From the NCBI GenBank assembly GCA_013041765.1, contig JABDRL010000110.1, positions 1 through 37,310 of the forward strand: a stretch of DNA of 37,310 nucleotides. Reading direction: 5' to 3'. A program made the position numbers and the translations under genes. Positions 7,634-15,991 of this stretch are shown piece after piece. The notes below the pieces were generated by a model. It searched no databases. It was not told the origin of the DNA and saw only the letters and a list, made by a program, of their open reading frames with translations. The DNA is from Dactylosporangium sp. (GTDB lineage Bacteria > Actinomycetota > Actinomycetes > Mycobacteriales > Micromonosporaceae). How positions within the stretch are numbered: position 1 is the stretch's first letter; each line of letters opens with the position of its first letter.

Positions 7634-9405
7634 AGCTCACCGCCGATCCCCGTCGCCGCGAGCAGATGCTCATCGCCGGACGCCTGCGACCGAAACGGCA
7701 CCCGCGAGCGGCCCGCGACCAGCAGGCCCTCGCCCCTGCCTGCCGACAGCAACAGCCGCGCCTCGCCGCCGGTCAAACCGAAGGCGTCGGTGACCGCGTC
7801 GATGGCCTGGGTCGCCTGGCGCATCAGCACCTGCGTGGCGGCGTTGGACACCACCGCCAGCCCCAGGTCCGTGCCGAGTACGTCGGCGGCGTCCTGGGTC
7901 ACCACGGTCAACCCGGCCGCCCGCTTGCGGGCCGCCTTCGACATGCGGAACAGGAACCGGGCGCCTTCGCCGTCGCGCATGAGCAGCCAGGCTTCGTCGA
8001 CCACGACCAACCGTCTGCGCCGGGTTCCCGGCGTGTCGCCGGCTGGCTGGTCGATGCGGCCCCAGATGTGGTTGAGGGCCAGCATCGTGCCGATGGTGCG
8101 CAGCTCGTCGGGTAGGTGCCGCAGGCTCCAGACGACCAGGTGGCCCTCCGGGCGGGTGCTGGTCGGTCCGTCGAACAGGTCCTTGAAGCTGCCCGACACC
8201 CACGGGGCCAGCCGGGCGGCCATCTGCTGCGCCGCCGGGTCCGGATCGGCCTTCAACGTCGCGGCCAGGTCGCGCATCAGCGGCGCCGGCCGACCCCAGG
8301 TGTGCGGGTCGTGGGTGATGCCGGCCGCCTCGTAAGTGGCGGTCATAGCCCGGTCCAGGGCTTCCCGTTCGGCCGGAGGCGGGACGGCCCCGAGCATCAC
8401 CTTGATGATCGTGTGCAGGGTCAGTTGGTGGTCGCGGAACGTCGTCGGTCCGGTGTCGGTGGGCACGTCCAGGGGGTTGAGGCGTACCCCCTGCTGGCCG
8501 AGCTGGATGACGGTGCCGCCGACGTGGTTGGCCAGGGGTGTGTACTCGTCCTCCGGATCGATCACGCTGACCTCGACCTGCTGGTACAGCGACCGCAGCA
8601 CGTCGAGCTTGACGAAGTACGACTTGCCCGCACCGCTGCGCGCGAGGACCACGCTGTTGTGGTTGTCCTGCGCCCACCGGTTCCACATCACCACCCCGTG
8701 CGAGCTGGTGTTCACCCCGTAGAGCACCGCCTCGGCGCTGACGTACTGGCCCGGAGCCGGGGCGGCCAGGTCGCCGGAGGCGAACGGAAACGCTGCCGCG
8801 AGGGCCTCGGTGTCGAAGATGCGCCGCATGCCCAGGGCGTCCACCCCCAGCGGCAAGGTGCTGGTGTAGCCCAAGTGGTGGCGGAACGTGGCCGGTTGCA
8901 GGTCCAGCAGCATCGACGCGGCGGCCGAACGTACCCCGGCCGCTGTCTCATGCAACTCGTCGAGGGCGCGGCCGTGCACGGTGACGTAGAACGCGGCGTC
9001 GTGCAGCTTCGCCGCACCCCGGGCCACCCGTTCGGACAGGTCGGCGGCGTCGGTGGCGGCGGCGTCCACGATGGGGTCGGACAACTTGCCCCGGTCGGCG
9101 TCGATGCGGCGGGTGGACTCCAGCCGGGCGCGCTGCTTGGTCAGCATCGGCGCGGCGAGCTGCGCCGGTACCGGCCGGGTGTGCACGGTGACGGTGACCC
9201 GCCCCGGGTAGGACAGCAGCGGCACCAACCAGGCCGGGCCGACCTCGGCCGGGAAGCCGCAGATGGCGAAGGTGGCGGCGTAGCCGTCGCCGAGCCGAAC
9301 ATACGTCGGGAAGATCTCTAGTACCGCTGGCGCCGGCGCCCCGTCCGACCTGGTGCTCGCGGTGGTGCTCGCGGTGGTGCGCGAGCGCGGGGACAGCAGC
9401 TTCAT
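7630..9405 (-). CDS. VirB4-like type IV secretion ATPase
   Basis: A 591-aa cytoplasmic ATPase energising the conjugation channel. Walker A, ARSGAGKSYFVKLD, lies at about residues 255-268. Walker B, RRLVVVDEAWLLM, lies at about 465-477, followed by VVTQDAADVLGTDLG and the family-typical RQATQAID. The ATG at 9405 has AAGGAG eight bases upstream and overlaps the preceding PrgI stop (TGATG). The N-terminus carries a short Thr/Ala/Ser repeat coded by a near-tandem repeat at about 9354-9382. It is shorter than proteobacterial VirB4, as is common in actinobacterial versions. Confidence 0.9.
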   Translation of the reverse strand: MKLLSPRSRTTASTTASTRSDGAPAPAVLEIFPTYVRLGDGYAATFAICGFPAEVGPAWLVPLLSYPGRVTVTVHTRPVPAQLAAPMLTKQRARLESTRRIDADRGKLSDPIVDAAATDAADLSERVARGAAKLHDAAFYVTVHGRALDELHETAAGVRSAAASMLLDLQPATFRHHLGYTSTLPLGVDALGMRRIFDTEALAAAFPFASGDLAAPAPGQYVSAEAVLYGVNTSSHGVVMWNRWAQDNHNSVVLARSGAGKSYFVKLDVLRSLYQQVEVSVIDPEDEYTPLANHVGGTVIQLGQQGVRLNPLDVPTDTGPTTFRDHQLTLHTIIKVMLGAVPPPAEREALDRAMTATYEAAGITHDPHTWGRPAPLMRDLAATLKADPDPAAQQMAARLAPWVSGSFKDLFDGPTSTRPEGHLVVWSLRHLPDELRTIGTMLALNHIWGRIDQPAGDTPGTRRRRLVVVDEAWLLMRDGEGARFLFRMSKAARKRAAGLTVVTQDAADVLGTDLGLAVVSNAATQVLMRQATQAIDAVTDAFGLTGGEARLLLSAGRGEGLLVAGRSRVPFRSQASGDEHLLAATGIGGEL

Positions 9406-10289
9406 CAGGTACTCCTTGTGGTGATCGGGACGCCGGGTACGGCCCGGGGCCCGGGTGTCGGCGGGTCGTAGGGGTCGACCGCACTCGCGAGGGCGGCGGT
9501 GACCGCCCCGCCGTCGAGCGGGTCGGCGGCCACACCCAACGCGGTGAACGCCCGGACGGTGGCCTCCCTGGCGGGGCCGGCCGGCACCACCGTCAGGGCC
9601 TGGCGGCGCAGCGGATCGTGGGTCTGGTCGAGTTCCAGCAGGAATGCGGCGTAGTCGTCGGCTGCCGCGCGCAGCGCCTCGTGCGGTAGCCGGGGCGTGG
9701 CGTCGAGGACCGCCTGCGCGTACGGGGTCAGGTCATGACGTTGGGCGACCACCACGATCTGCGCTGGGCCGGTCAGCGCGTTGAGCCATTGCCCGAACCC
9801 GGCCAGCAGCGCCCCCTGTTCCTGCCCGGTGCGCAGTGCGACGTTGGTGGTGCCGCAGGCGATCATGGTGCAGGCGGCGCCGTCGACGGTCAGCGTGCCG
9901 TCGGCGGCGATGGTCGTGACCGGGGTCCGCAGCGGCGCCGGTGGCCTCGGCGGCCCGGTCGTCGCGACCAGCGGCTGCCCGCTGCGGGCGGCGCCGGGGG
10001 TTTGCAGCTTTGCCACCCGCCGCAGCGCGAGGCCGTGGCGCAGCCATAGGTCCAGCGGCAGCCCGTCGCGGCGGCCGAGGGCGACGACCACGGTCACCCC
10101 GGCGATCGGGATGGCGGCGATCACCCAGGCGATCGGGGGTAGCAGCGGCCCGAAGCGGGTGTAGGCCAGCCAGCCGGCGGCGGCAACCGTGCCGATGATG
10201 GCGAGCTGGCGAAAGGTCAAACCCCAGGCGATCTTGTCGGGAGTTCCGATGTCGGCGGGCACCGAGGCCCTGGGAAGGTCGTCGTCCAT
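9405..10289 (-). CDS. PrgI-family T4SS membrane protein
   Basis: A 294-aa protein. The first 110 residues match the PrgI family: an IGTPDKIAWGLTFRQLAII start, then two membrane helices at about 28-46 and 49-71, then a basic LRHGLALRRVAKL segment. The C-terminal two thirds is an Ala-rich soluble domain of unknown role. PrgI proteins in Gram-positive systems sit between the membrane protein and VirB4, exactly as here. The ATG at 10289 has GAGGAGAG upstream. It ends one base inside the VirB4 start, showing a tight operon. Confidence 0.85.
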   Translation of the reverse strand: MDDDLPRASVPADIGTPDKIAWGLTFRQLAIIGTVAAAGWLAYTRFGPLLPPIAWVIAAIPIAGVTVVVALGRRDGLPLDLWLRHGLALRRVAKLQTPGAARSGQPLVATTGPPRPPAPLRTPVTTIAADGTLTVDGAACTMIACGTTNVALRTGQEQGALLAGFGQWLNALTGPAQIVVVAQRHDLTPYAQAVLDATPRLPHEALRAAADDYAAFLLELDQTHDPLRRQALTVVPAGPAREATVRAFTALGVAADPLDGGAVTAALASAVDPYDPPTPGPRAVPGVPITTRST

Positions 10290-10316
10290 GGCAGCTCTCC
10301 TCGTCAGGACAGGTGA

Positions 10317-11228
10317 TCAGCGGCGGCCGACCGGGATCCGCAGCCGGCGGGTGATCGACTGGACAACCACGGCGCGCAGCACCAGCCCGGCGCTGGACAT
10401 CTGGCCGCCTCGGGTGACGTAGCGGGCGACCAGCTTCGGGATGTGCACGGTCACCCACAGCAGGCAGGCGGCGATGAACAGGTTGAAGGTGTCGGTGCTC
10501 GCCGTGGTCGGCCCGGTGCCCAGCAGCAGGATCTGCACGTTGCGGTCCGGGTCGAGCAGCAGCTCCACACCGGTGGAGAAGAAGATCGCTTGCAGGACCG
10601 GGGTGGCCACGCAGCCCAGCAGCGCCCGCCACCACAGCGCGGCAGCGGCCTGGGTCTGCGGAAGGGCGTGGCAGGCCAGCGCGACCGGCGCGACGCCAGC
10701 GAGGACGATCAGCGTGGCGATGCGGGCGAACCAGCCGACCAGCAGCATGTAGAACAGCACGACGATCAGCAGTCCGATCACCACAGCGAGCAGACCTGCG
10801 GTCGGATCGCGCATCGCCGAGACGATGCGGTCCTGGACGAACCCGACGACCTTCGTTCCCGACGCGGTCTTGCCGACCATGGCGGTCATGAGGGCGTTGG
10901 CCGTCTCGGTGAGCATCTGACACAGCTCGACGCCGAAGTTGGCGATGACGAAGCCGAACACCAGTCGCGGCAGCAGGTCTTTGGCCTGGTATCGGATCTG
11001 GAAGGTGCCGTGCCCCATGGCGATGGCCCCAGCGGCGATGATCGCCAGTACGAACGCGGCGTTGACCACCACGACCGAGCGGTCCACCAGAGCCTGGACC
11101 TGCGGGAAGCCGGTGACGTCCGGGGAGGTGAAGAACGTGGCGGTCAGGAACGAGACCAGCCCGCCGAGCATGCCGGTGACATGCTTGGCGAGCCAGTCGA
11201 TCAGGCCGTTGTACAGCCAGTCGGTCAT
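10317..11228 (-). CDS. VirB6/TrbL-like polytopic channel protein
   Basis: A 303-aa protein with about five or six hydrophobic segments, including VVVNAAFVLAIIAAGAIAMG, LLAVVIGLLIVVLFYMLLVG and LIVLAGVAPVALACHALP. The layout (short amphipathic start, several helices, conserved AGVAPVALACHALPQT, basic C-terminus ending in RR) fits the VirB6/TrbL class of inner channel proteins. It lies between the pilin and PrgI genes on the same strand with gaps of 12 and 27 bp. The ribosome-binding site is weak, so coupling to the pilin gene is likely. Confidence 0.8.
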   Translation of the reverse strand: MTDWLYNGLIDWLAKHVTGMLGGLVSFLTATFFTSPDVTGFPQVQALVDRSVVVVNAAFVLAIIAAGAIAMGHGTFQIRYQAKDLLPRLVFGFVIANFGVELCQMLTETANALMTAMVGKTASGTKVVGFVQDRIVSAMRDPTAGLLAVVIGLLIVVLFYMLLVGWFARIATLIVLAGVAPVALACHALPQTQAAAALWWRALLGCVATPVLQAIFFSTGVELLLDPDRNVQILLLGTGPTTASTDTFNLFIAACLLWVTVHIPKLVARYVTRGGQMSSAGLVLRAVVVQSITRRLRIPVGRR

Positions 11229-11240
11229 GACGGTGGCCCG

Positions 11241-11543
11241 TCAGCCGCCGAGGATGTCCTGCAGCACCTGCAGGATCACCGGGGCGAGCACCGCCAGGGC
11301 GTAGCCCGCGAGGGCCGCCTTGAAGTTGCCCTTGGCCTGTTCGGCCTGGGCCGGGTCTCCCCCGGCGGTCATGTACCGCAGACCCCCGATGACGAGGAAC
11401 AGGGTGGCCACGGCCGCCAGGATTCCCATGATCCACAACTTGAGGCCGTCGATGACCTCGGGAATGGTCTTCGCCGCCAGGACATCCGGCGCCGGTGCGC
11501 CGAGCAGGTCCCCAGCGACGGAGACGATGGTGTACGCGTGCAT
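11241..11543 (-). CDS. VirB2-like T4SS pilin subunit
   Basis: A 100-aa small hydrophobic protein with two membrane segments: LWIMGILAAVATLFLVIGGL at about 36-55 and ALAGYALAVLAPVILQVLQD at about 77-96. They are separated by a polar loop with MTAGGDPAQAEQAKGNFKAA. This two-helix layout and position at the head of the operon fit VirB2/TrbC-type pilins of Gram-positive conjugation systems. The ATG at 11543 has GGAG about eight bases upstream. A cleaved leader is not evident. Confidence 0.8.
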   Translation of the reverse strand: MHAYTIVSVAGDLLGAPAPDVLAAKTIPEVIDGLKLWIMGILAAVATLFLVIGGLRYMTAGGDPAQAEQAKGNFKAALAGYALAVLAPVILQVLQDILGG

Positions 11544-11957
11544 GAGCGCATCTCCACGGGGCTCGTGGGACCGCCTCGGCGGGAAAGGCTCGGGCGTGCT
11601 GGCCGGTGGGGGCGCTCCTCCCTACGTCGTGTGCGAAGGTTGGTGGTCAGTACGCCGTACCGGATCGCGGCCAGTCGCCCGAGGCCGTGCATCCCGCCGG
11701 GGCGGGCATGCCATCAGCGGCATGCACCCGCCCAGACCGCCGCTGTCAGCCCCCACGAACTCCCCGGCAAGCTGACCGAAGCTGACAGCAGCTAACGCCG
11801 CAGCTCACGATGCAGACGTCGTCGGCAGGATCGGAATCCGCTTGGCTGGGATGACCCCTGTCCGCAGGGCCGAGCCGCACGAATTGTCCGACCCCAATAC
11901 CGCCAGCGTGGTAATTCATTTGTCTGTATTGCTGTGCTCAATAGGGTGGTTTCGATC
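11544..11957. promoter_or_regulatory. Divergent spacer between transfer operon and pentapeptide gene
   Basis: This 414-bp gap must hold the promoter of the leftward transfer operon and of the rightward pentapeptide gene. It contains a palindrome GCATGCC (11706-11712) with GGCATGC (11719-11725), a CTGTCAG at 11743 and a CTGACAG at 11782. The last 80 bp before the pentapeptide gene are clearly less GC-rich than the surroundings, as expected for a promoter. I cannot assign -35 and -10 boxes with confidence. Confidence 0.5.
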
Positions 11958-13043
11958 GTGCGTCGCCAGTCCGGTCGGCAACGTCGGCCGTCCAGGGTAC
12001 GGCCCCGTTCCCTGTTGCTGCACGTGTCGGTCCTGTTGGCGCTCAGCGCCACCTGTGCCGCCGGTCTGGGCGCAGCGCTCTGGCTGGTGCTGGGCCGGCC
12101 GGTCCTGGCGGTCCGGCAGAGCCGAGCGACACCGGCGCCTACCTCGGCGACCGGCGCGGCGGTCTCTGGCGTGCCGGTCCTCAGCACCGGCGAGCGGTTG
12201 GAGAGCCTGAAGCTGGTCCTCGCGACCGTTGGTGGGATCGGAGCTGTGGTGGCACTGACCGTGGCCTATCGCAGGCAGCGCGACAGCGAGATCGCCGAAC
12301 ACCGCGAGGACACCCGCCTGTTCACCGATCGTTTCGGCCATGCAGCCGACCAGCTCGGCAGCGCCCAGGCCGCCGTAAGAGTCGCTGGCGTCTACGCCAT
12401 GGCGGAGCTGGCTGACGACTGGAACGAGGGCCGCCAGATGTGCATCGACGTCCTGTGCGCCTATCTCCGTATGCCCTACGATCCCGACCAGCACCGCGAA
12501 GGCGACCGAGAAGTGCGCCGCACGACCGTGCGGGTCATCCGCAATCACCTGCGCCCGGGCTGGAGCGCCGTCAGCTGGAGCACCAACCGGTTTAGCTTCG
12601 AAGGTGCGGTGTTCGACTGTGGTGATCTCTCCGGTGCGCGCTTCCTCGCCCCTGGCAGCGTTTCCTTCCACGCCGCCACGTTCGCCAGCGGAAGCTTCGA
12701 GTTCAACAGGGTTGTGTTCGCCGCACCGACCTGGTTCACCCGGGTCCGATTCGCCGGGGCAAAGATCGGCTTCAACGAGGTCCAGTTCGCGACCGACGAG
12801 ATCCAGTTCGACGATGCGATATTTTCCGCCGGCATCGTCGATTTCCGCCATGCCCGTGTTCCATCTGGCCAGATCACCTTCGCTGAGGTGACGGTCCTGC
12901 CGACAGCGGCGGTCGAATGGGGGCCGTTTCTGCCGATTCCTACTAGTCCCGAGGCCGCTGCGGCAACCAGCCACAGCCAGTCACGCGGCGTCAGGCTTCC
13001 CAGTCCGCGCCGATCGCGTCGACAGAGAAGAAACGCACGATGA
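11958..13043 (+). CDS. Membrane-anchored pentapeptide-repeat protein
   Basis: About 361 aa. A basic N-terminus leads into a first membrane helix (LLLHVSVLLALSATCAAGLGAALWLVLG) and a second near residues 80-95 (LVLATVGGIGAVVALTVAY). A cytoplasmic helical segment follows (LFTDRFGHAADQLGSAQAAVRVAGVYAMAELA). The C-terminal half has pentapeptide-like repeats with central Phe every five residues (FEGAVFDCGDLSGARFLAPG and on), which form a right-handed beta helix. Such actinobacterial proteins have no proven function; DNA mimicry as in MfpA/Qnr is known for other pentapeptide proteins but not shown here. The GTG at 11958 follows AGGGTGG; GTGs at 11934 and 11946 are alternatives. Confidence 0.8.
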   Translation: MRRQSGRQRRPSRVRPRSLLLHVSVLLALSATCAAGLGAALWLVLGRPVLAVRQSRATPAPTSATGAAVSGVPVLSTGERLESLKLVLATVGGIGAVVALTVAYRRQRDSEIAEHREDTRLFTDRFGHAADQLGSAQAAVRVAGVYAMAELADDWNEGRQMCIDVLCAYLRMPYDPDQHREGDREVRRTTVRVIRNHLRPGWSAVSWSTNRFSFEGAVFDCGDLSGARFLAPGSVSFHAATFASGSFEFNRVVFAAPTWFTRVRFAGAKIGFNEVQFATDEIQFDDAIFSAGIVDFRHARVPSGQITFAEVTVLPTAAVEWGPFLPIPTSPEAAAATSHSQSRGVRLPSPRRSRRQRRNAR

Positions 13044-13105
13044 CACCAAGATCGGCGACAGGGCCCAGCCGGAGCCCCTCCCACTACACCTGGTCATGGT
13101 CGGGG

Positions 13106-13903
13106 TCATGGCTCTGCACCGACCCCGACGCCTCGGTCCGGGCCACCGCTGTGTTCCGAGACCAGGGTCGGCATCAACCGCCGCTCGACGCGCGGAACGG
13201 CGAGGTCACCTCGGTGCAGCGCGGCCACCAGCTTGCGCTCGGCGCGCTTGCGTCGCATCCGGATCACCGAGCCGGGCTGGCCGGACTCGGCGGCGATCTG
13301 CTCGATGAGGACGTCGCCGACGCGGGTGGAGCCGATGAGGTCGGCCTGCGCGGCGGTGATGATGCGGGCTGCGACCGCCCGGCCGAGAATCAGATCGGGG
13401 TGGCCGTAGGGGCGGTACGGCGTGCGGGAGCCGACCGGCACGTCCGGCGGCAGTTCGAGCAGGTCATCGACCCGGCGGGCCTTGAGTCCGGCCCGCCACG
13501 CGGCCCAGCACAGCCGCAGCCAGACCCGCGGCGGGTGCAGGTCGCCGGTGCGTAGCTCGTCCAGGAACCCGGCGAGCAGTTCGGAGTCGATGTCCTCGGC
13601 CAACTTGGCGTACCCGGCCGACAGGCGGGCGGCCATGCGGGTCAGGCCGGGCATGGCCACGCCGACCGCGCCGACGACCCATCCCGGCCCCCACGTGCGG
13701 GCCTGCTCGGCCAGTTGCCGCCACACCGCGTCCACGGTGGCGCTGTCGGTGCCCCTGGCGCGTAACAGGTCGCGTAGCTCGTCCAGGGCGAGGTGCTGGT
13801 CGGGTAGCCCGAGGATCGGGCGGGCGTCGAATGCGAGGGGTGCGGGTCGGCAGACCAGCAGCCGGAAAGCGTCCTCGGCGACGGTCAGGGCGGTGCGGCG
13901 CAT
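13106..13903 (-). CDS. Conserved actinobacterial protein with HTH-like C-terminus, unknown function
   Basis: A 265-aa soluble helical protein with Leu/Ala-rich helices throughout. A conserved-looking centre contains RLCWAAWRAGLKARR. The section at about 205-240 (RVGDVLIEQIAAESGQPGSV, then RMRRKRAERKLVAAL) looks like a sigma-region-4/LuxR-style helix-turn-helix. The ATG at 13903 follows AGGAG. Leu47 is a TTA codon (13763-13765), the codon read by the bldA tRNA in streptomycetes. It converges with the pentapeptide gene and diverges from the methyltransferase pair across a spacer rich in CTGACAG-type sites, so a regulatory role is possible. I do not recognise a named family. Confidence 0.65.
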   Translation of the reverse strand: MRRTALTVAEDAFRLLVCRPAPLAFDARPILGLPDQHLALDELRDLLRARGTDSATVDAVWRQLAEQARTWGPGWVVGAVGVAMPGLTRMAARLSAGYAKLAEDIDSELLAGFLDELRTGDLHPPRVWLRLCWAAWRAGLKARRVDDLLELPPDVPVGSRTPYRPYGHPDLILGRAVAARIITAAQADLIGSTRVGDVLIEQIAAESGQPGSVIRMRRKRAERKLVAALHRGDLAVPRVERRLMPTLVSEHSGGPDRGVGVGAEP

Positions 13904-14146
13904 AGATGGCTCCTGAAGAAGCGCTGCCCCACGGGGTGTGGGGCGGAGAACCCCATTGGGGCACCGGGGCCTGTCACCACGAGGCGTTGTCAGATGCTGT
14001 CAGCTCCGGATAGATCGTGACAGGTTCGCCAGCTGACAGGTCCGCCTCCGGCCAGGTGCTGTCAGGCCGGCGTGCAGTTCGTACCGCCTGTCAGCCCGCG
14101 TCTGGGAGGTGTCAGTACGCCCACCGGGTGCGGGGGCCACGCACCC
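13904..14146. promoter_or_regulatory. Divergent spacer with eight TGTCA-type sites
   Basis: Exact heptamers CTGTCAG/CTGACAG begin at 13997, 14033, 14059 and 14088. One-mismatch versions begin at 13971, 13987, 14017 and 14109. That is eight sites in 145 bp, in both orientations and with irregular spacing. A small stem (GCCCCAC with GTGGGGC, about 13925-13943) is also present. The arrangement resembles an operator or iteron cluster controlling both divergent genes. Confidence 0.55.
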
Positions 14147-14743
14147 ATGACCGAACCCGAACCCATCCGTGTGCCCGCTCCGGACGCCATCGGCGACATC
14201 GTCCCGGGCGACCCGCCGGTGCCGATCACCGTCTGGTACGTATCCGCCGCGCGGACCGGCGAGACCATGTCCATGGCGCTCGCCGAACGACTGATCATCA
14301 ACTTCACCCACGGCCGGCGGCTGGTCATCGACCTGTCCGTCGGCGACCAGATCGCTCGCGCGGCCAGCACAACCCGACGCCGCTACACGCGGCACACCGC
14401 CCAGGACCTCGACGCCGGCACCCGCCGGGGCGAGCTGATCGTGGCCGGCTGGCCGCAGCCGCACACCCAGCCGGAGGCGTTCCTGGCCGACTGCGCGACC
14501 AGGGTGATGGCCGGCGGCTGCGTCGCCATCGTGCTCCGGGCCGGTGCGCTGACGGTCAATCAGCTCCTCATCGGCGCCGCCCGCGCGGCCGGGCTGACCT
14601 ACCTGCAGCACATCGTGGCCGCGCACGAGCTGAGCGACCGGCGTGGGCAGCTCCGGACCGACGGCACCCACCTGCCCGTGCACAGCGACGTGCTGATCTT
14701 CTCCAGCTCGCTGGGCGCCCGCTCGGGAGCTGCCGATGGTTGA
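14147..14743 (+). CDS. Methyltransferase-like protein lacking the catalytic motif
   Basis: A 198-aa protein that looks like a shortened, degenerate relative of the methyltransferase that follows. LVIDLSVGDQ (about 59-68) sits where the SAM-binding motif LVMDPMCGAG sits in the next protein. AGWPQP (about 100-105) replaces the catalytic TSPPYG. The later pattern GGCVAIVLR ... AARAAGL ... HSDVLIF parallels GGVFVFTGR ... ALSVGLEP ... HEDVYVL of the neighbour. It probably cannot methylate DNA and may be a partner or target-recognition subunit, which is inference. The ATG at 14147 has only a weak G-rich ribosome-binding site. Its end overlaps the next start by 8 bp. Confidence 0.7.
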   Translation: MTEPEPIRVPAPDAIGDIVPGDPPVPITVWYVSAARTGETMSMALAERLIINFTHGRRLVIDLSVGDQIARAASTTRRRYTRHTAQDLDAGTRRGELIVAGWPQPHTQPEAFLADCATRVMAGGCVAIVLRAGALTVNQLLIGAARAAGLTYLQHIVAAHELSDRRGQLRTDGTHLPVHSDVLIFSSSLGARSGAADG

Positions 14744-15647
14744 GCACCTTCCGGTCACCTCGGTCTGGCTGACCTGCCAGCGTCCGGCCCGCGAGCAGCG
14801 GCGCGGCCGGTACGTGGCCGACACCTCCCGGCACCCGGCGAAGATGCTGCCGGACGCCGCCGTGCACGCCATCACGGCGTACACCGCCCCGGGCGACCTG
14901 GTCATGGATCCGATGTGCGGGGCCGGCACCACCCTGGTCGAGGCCGTCCGGTCCGGGCGCGACGGCATCGGGGTCGACATCGAACCCAAGTTCACCGCCA
15001 TCGCGCAGGCCAACCTCGCCCTGGCCGCCACGCACGGATGCACGTCGTGGGGGCAGGTGGTCACCGGCGACAGCACGAACCTGGCCGCGTTGCTGCCGGC
15101 CAGCTCCCACGGCCAGGTGTCGCTGGTGCTCACCTCTCCGCCGTACGGGCGCGCGACCCACGGCCTGGTCCGGACCGTACCCGGGGCCGGGGTCGACAAG
15201 CGCGACCACCTCTACGGCGACAAGGGTGTCGGTAACCTGGCCTACCTGGGCTGGAACCGGCTGCTGGAGGGGTGGCGGCGCATCGTTGCCGGCTGCGTGC
15301 GGGTGTTGCGTCCCGGTGGGGTGTTCGTGTTCACCGGCCGCCCGGTCCGCCTCGCCCCCGACGATCTGATCGACCTGCCGGGTGAGCTGTTCACGGCGGC
15401 CCTGTCGGTCGGGCTGGAACCGGTGGAGCGGTGCGTGGCCATGCTCGCCGCCGTCCGCGACGGCCAGCTCATTCACCGGGCCAACATGTTCGGGCTCATG
15501 GCCGTGCGCAAGGCCCGGACCGACGGTATCCCCGTCTCGCTCGTGGCCCATGAAGACGTGTACGTGCTGCGCAAGCCGCGTGACCGGCTCCGGCCTGTCG
15601 CCAAGGCCGGTCCGCAGCACCACATGACGCCTGCTGAACGTCGCTGA
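14736..15647 (+). CDS. DNA methyltransferase, probable N4-cytosine or N6-adenine type
   Basis: A 303-aa enzyme. Motif I, DPMCGAGTT, is at 58-66, with an acidic SAM-ribose residue near D81 (VDIEP) and motif IV, TSPPYG, at 133-138. The order I then IV with a C-terminal remainder fits gamma-like or TRM11-like amino-methyltransferases; TSPPY is usual for N4-cytosine enzymes. No restriction nuclease is adjacent, so an orphan methylase protecting or marking the element is likely. The start overlaps the preceding gene, so the two proteins are probably made together. The recognition site cannot be read from sequence. Confidence 0.85.
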   Translation: MVEHLPVTSVWLTCQRPAREQRRGRYVADTSRHPAKMLPDAAVHAITAYTAPGDLVMDPMCGAGTTLVEAVRSGRDGIGVDIEPKFTAIAQANLALAATHGCTSWGQVVTGDSTNLAALLPASSHGQVSLVLTSPPYGRATHGLVRTVPGAGVDKRDHLYGDKGVGNLAYLGWNRLLEGWRRIVAGCVRVLRPGGVFVFTGRPVRLAPDDLIDLPGELFTAALSVGLEPVERCVAMLAAVRDGQLIHRANMFGLMAVRKARTDGIPVSLVAHEDVYVLRKPRDRLRPVAKAGPQHHMTPAERR

Positions 15648-15666
15648 CCTGCGACGTCAGGTCACC

Positions 15667-15699
15667 CGGCGTTGCTGACAGGTCCGGTCAGCAACGCCG
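15667..15699 (+). terminator. 13-bp stem-loop after the methyltransferase
   Basis: CGGCGTTGCTGAC (15667-15679) pairs perfectly with 15687-15699 around a 7-nt loop. The stem and loop contain one copy of CTGACAG (15675-15681). It is 19 bp past the stop codon. Confidence 0.7.
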
Positions 15700-15933
15700 C
15701 ACCTCGGCTGGCCTGGGCTGACAGGTCATCGAGTTAGCCTCGCGGCACACCTTTTGTTCGCACCACCCTCGCTGACCTGTCAGCCTCGCCGCGCGCCGGC
15801 AACCTGCCCACCCCTCCGGGGTCGGCCGCCCGACGCTCGGGCTGACAGCACACCAGCACCATCTCCAGCACGGTGATCACCCCGCACGCCCGAGCGGCGC
15901 GCGAGGCGACCCAGCACATCCGGCGTACCCGCC

Positions 15934-15960
15934 AGGGCGGCCACCACCGGTGGCCGCCCT
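15934..15960 (+). repeat. Start-associated stem-loop
   Basis: A perfect 12-bp stem, AGGGCGGCCACC with its complement, has a 3-nt loop and ends 31 bp before the GTG at 15992. It is one of a series of hairpins placed just before start codons in this region. Confidence 0.6.
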
Positions 15961-15991
15961 ATTCGTCATGCCCAACCGAAGGGATCCCATC

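Larger units (their letters stand above)
15648..15991. other. Intergenic region with terminator and heptamer sites
   Basis: This 344-bp stretch starts with a strong terminator-like hairpin (15667-15699) after the methyltransferase. It carries CTGACAG at 15675, 15718 and 15842 and CTGTCAG at 15777. It ends with the start-associated stem-loop at 15934-15960 and a ribosome-binding site for the next gene. A more A/T-rich patch around 15748-15760 could be part of a promoter. No credible gene was seen in it. Confidence 0.55.

Noticed and set aside
9354-9382. Near-tandem GTGCTCGCGGTG repeat at the VirB4 N-terminus
   Set aside because: Encodes an in-frame Thr-Ala-Ser repeat in a flexible N-terminus; too short to call a separate element.
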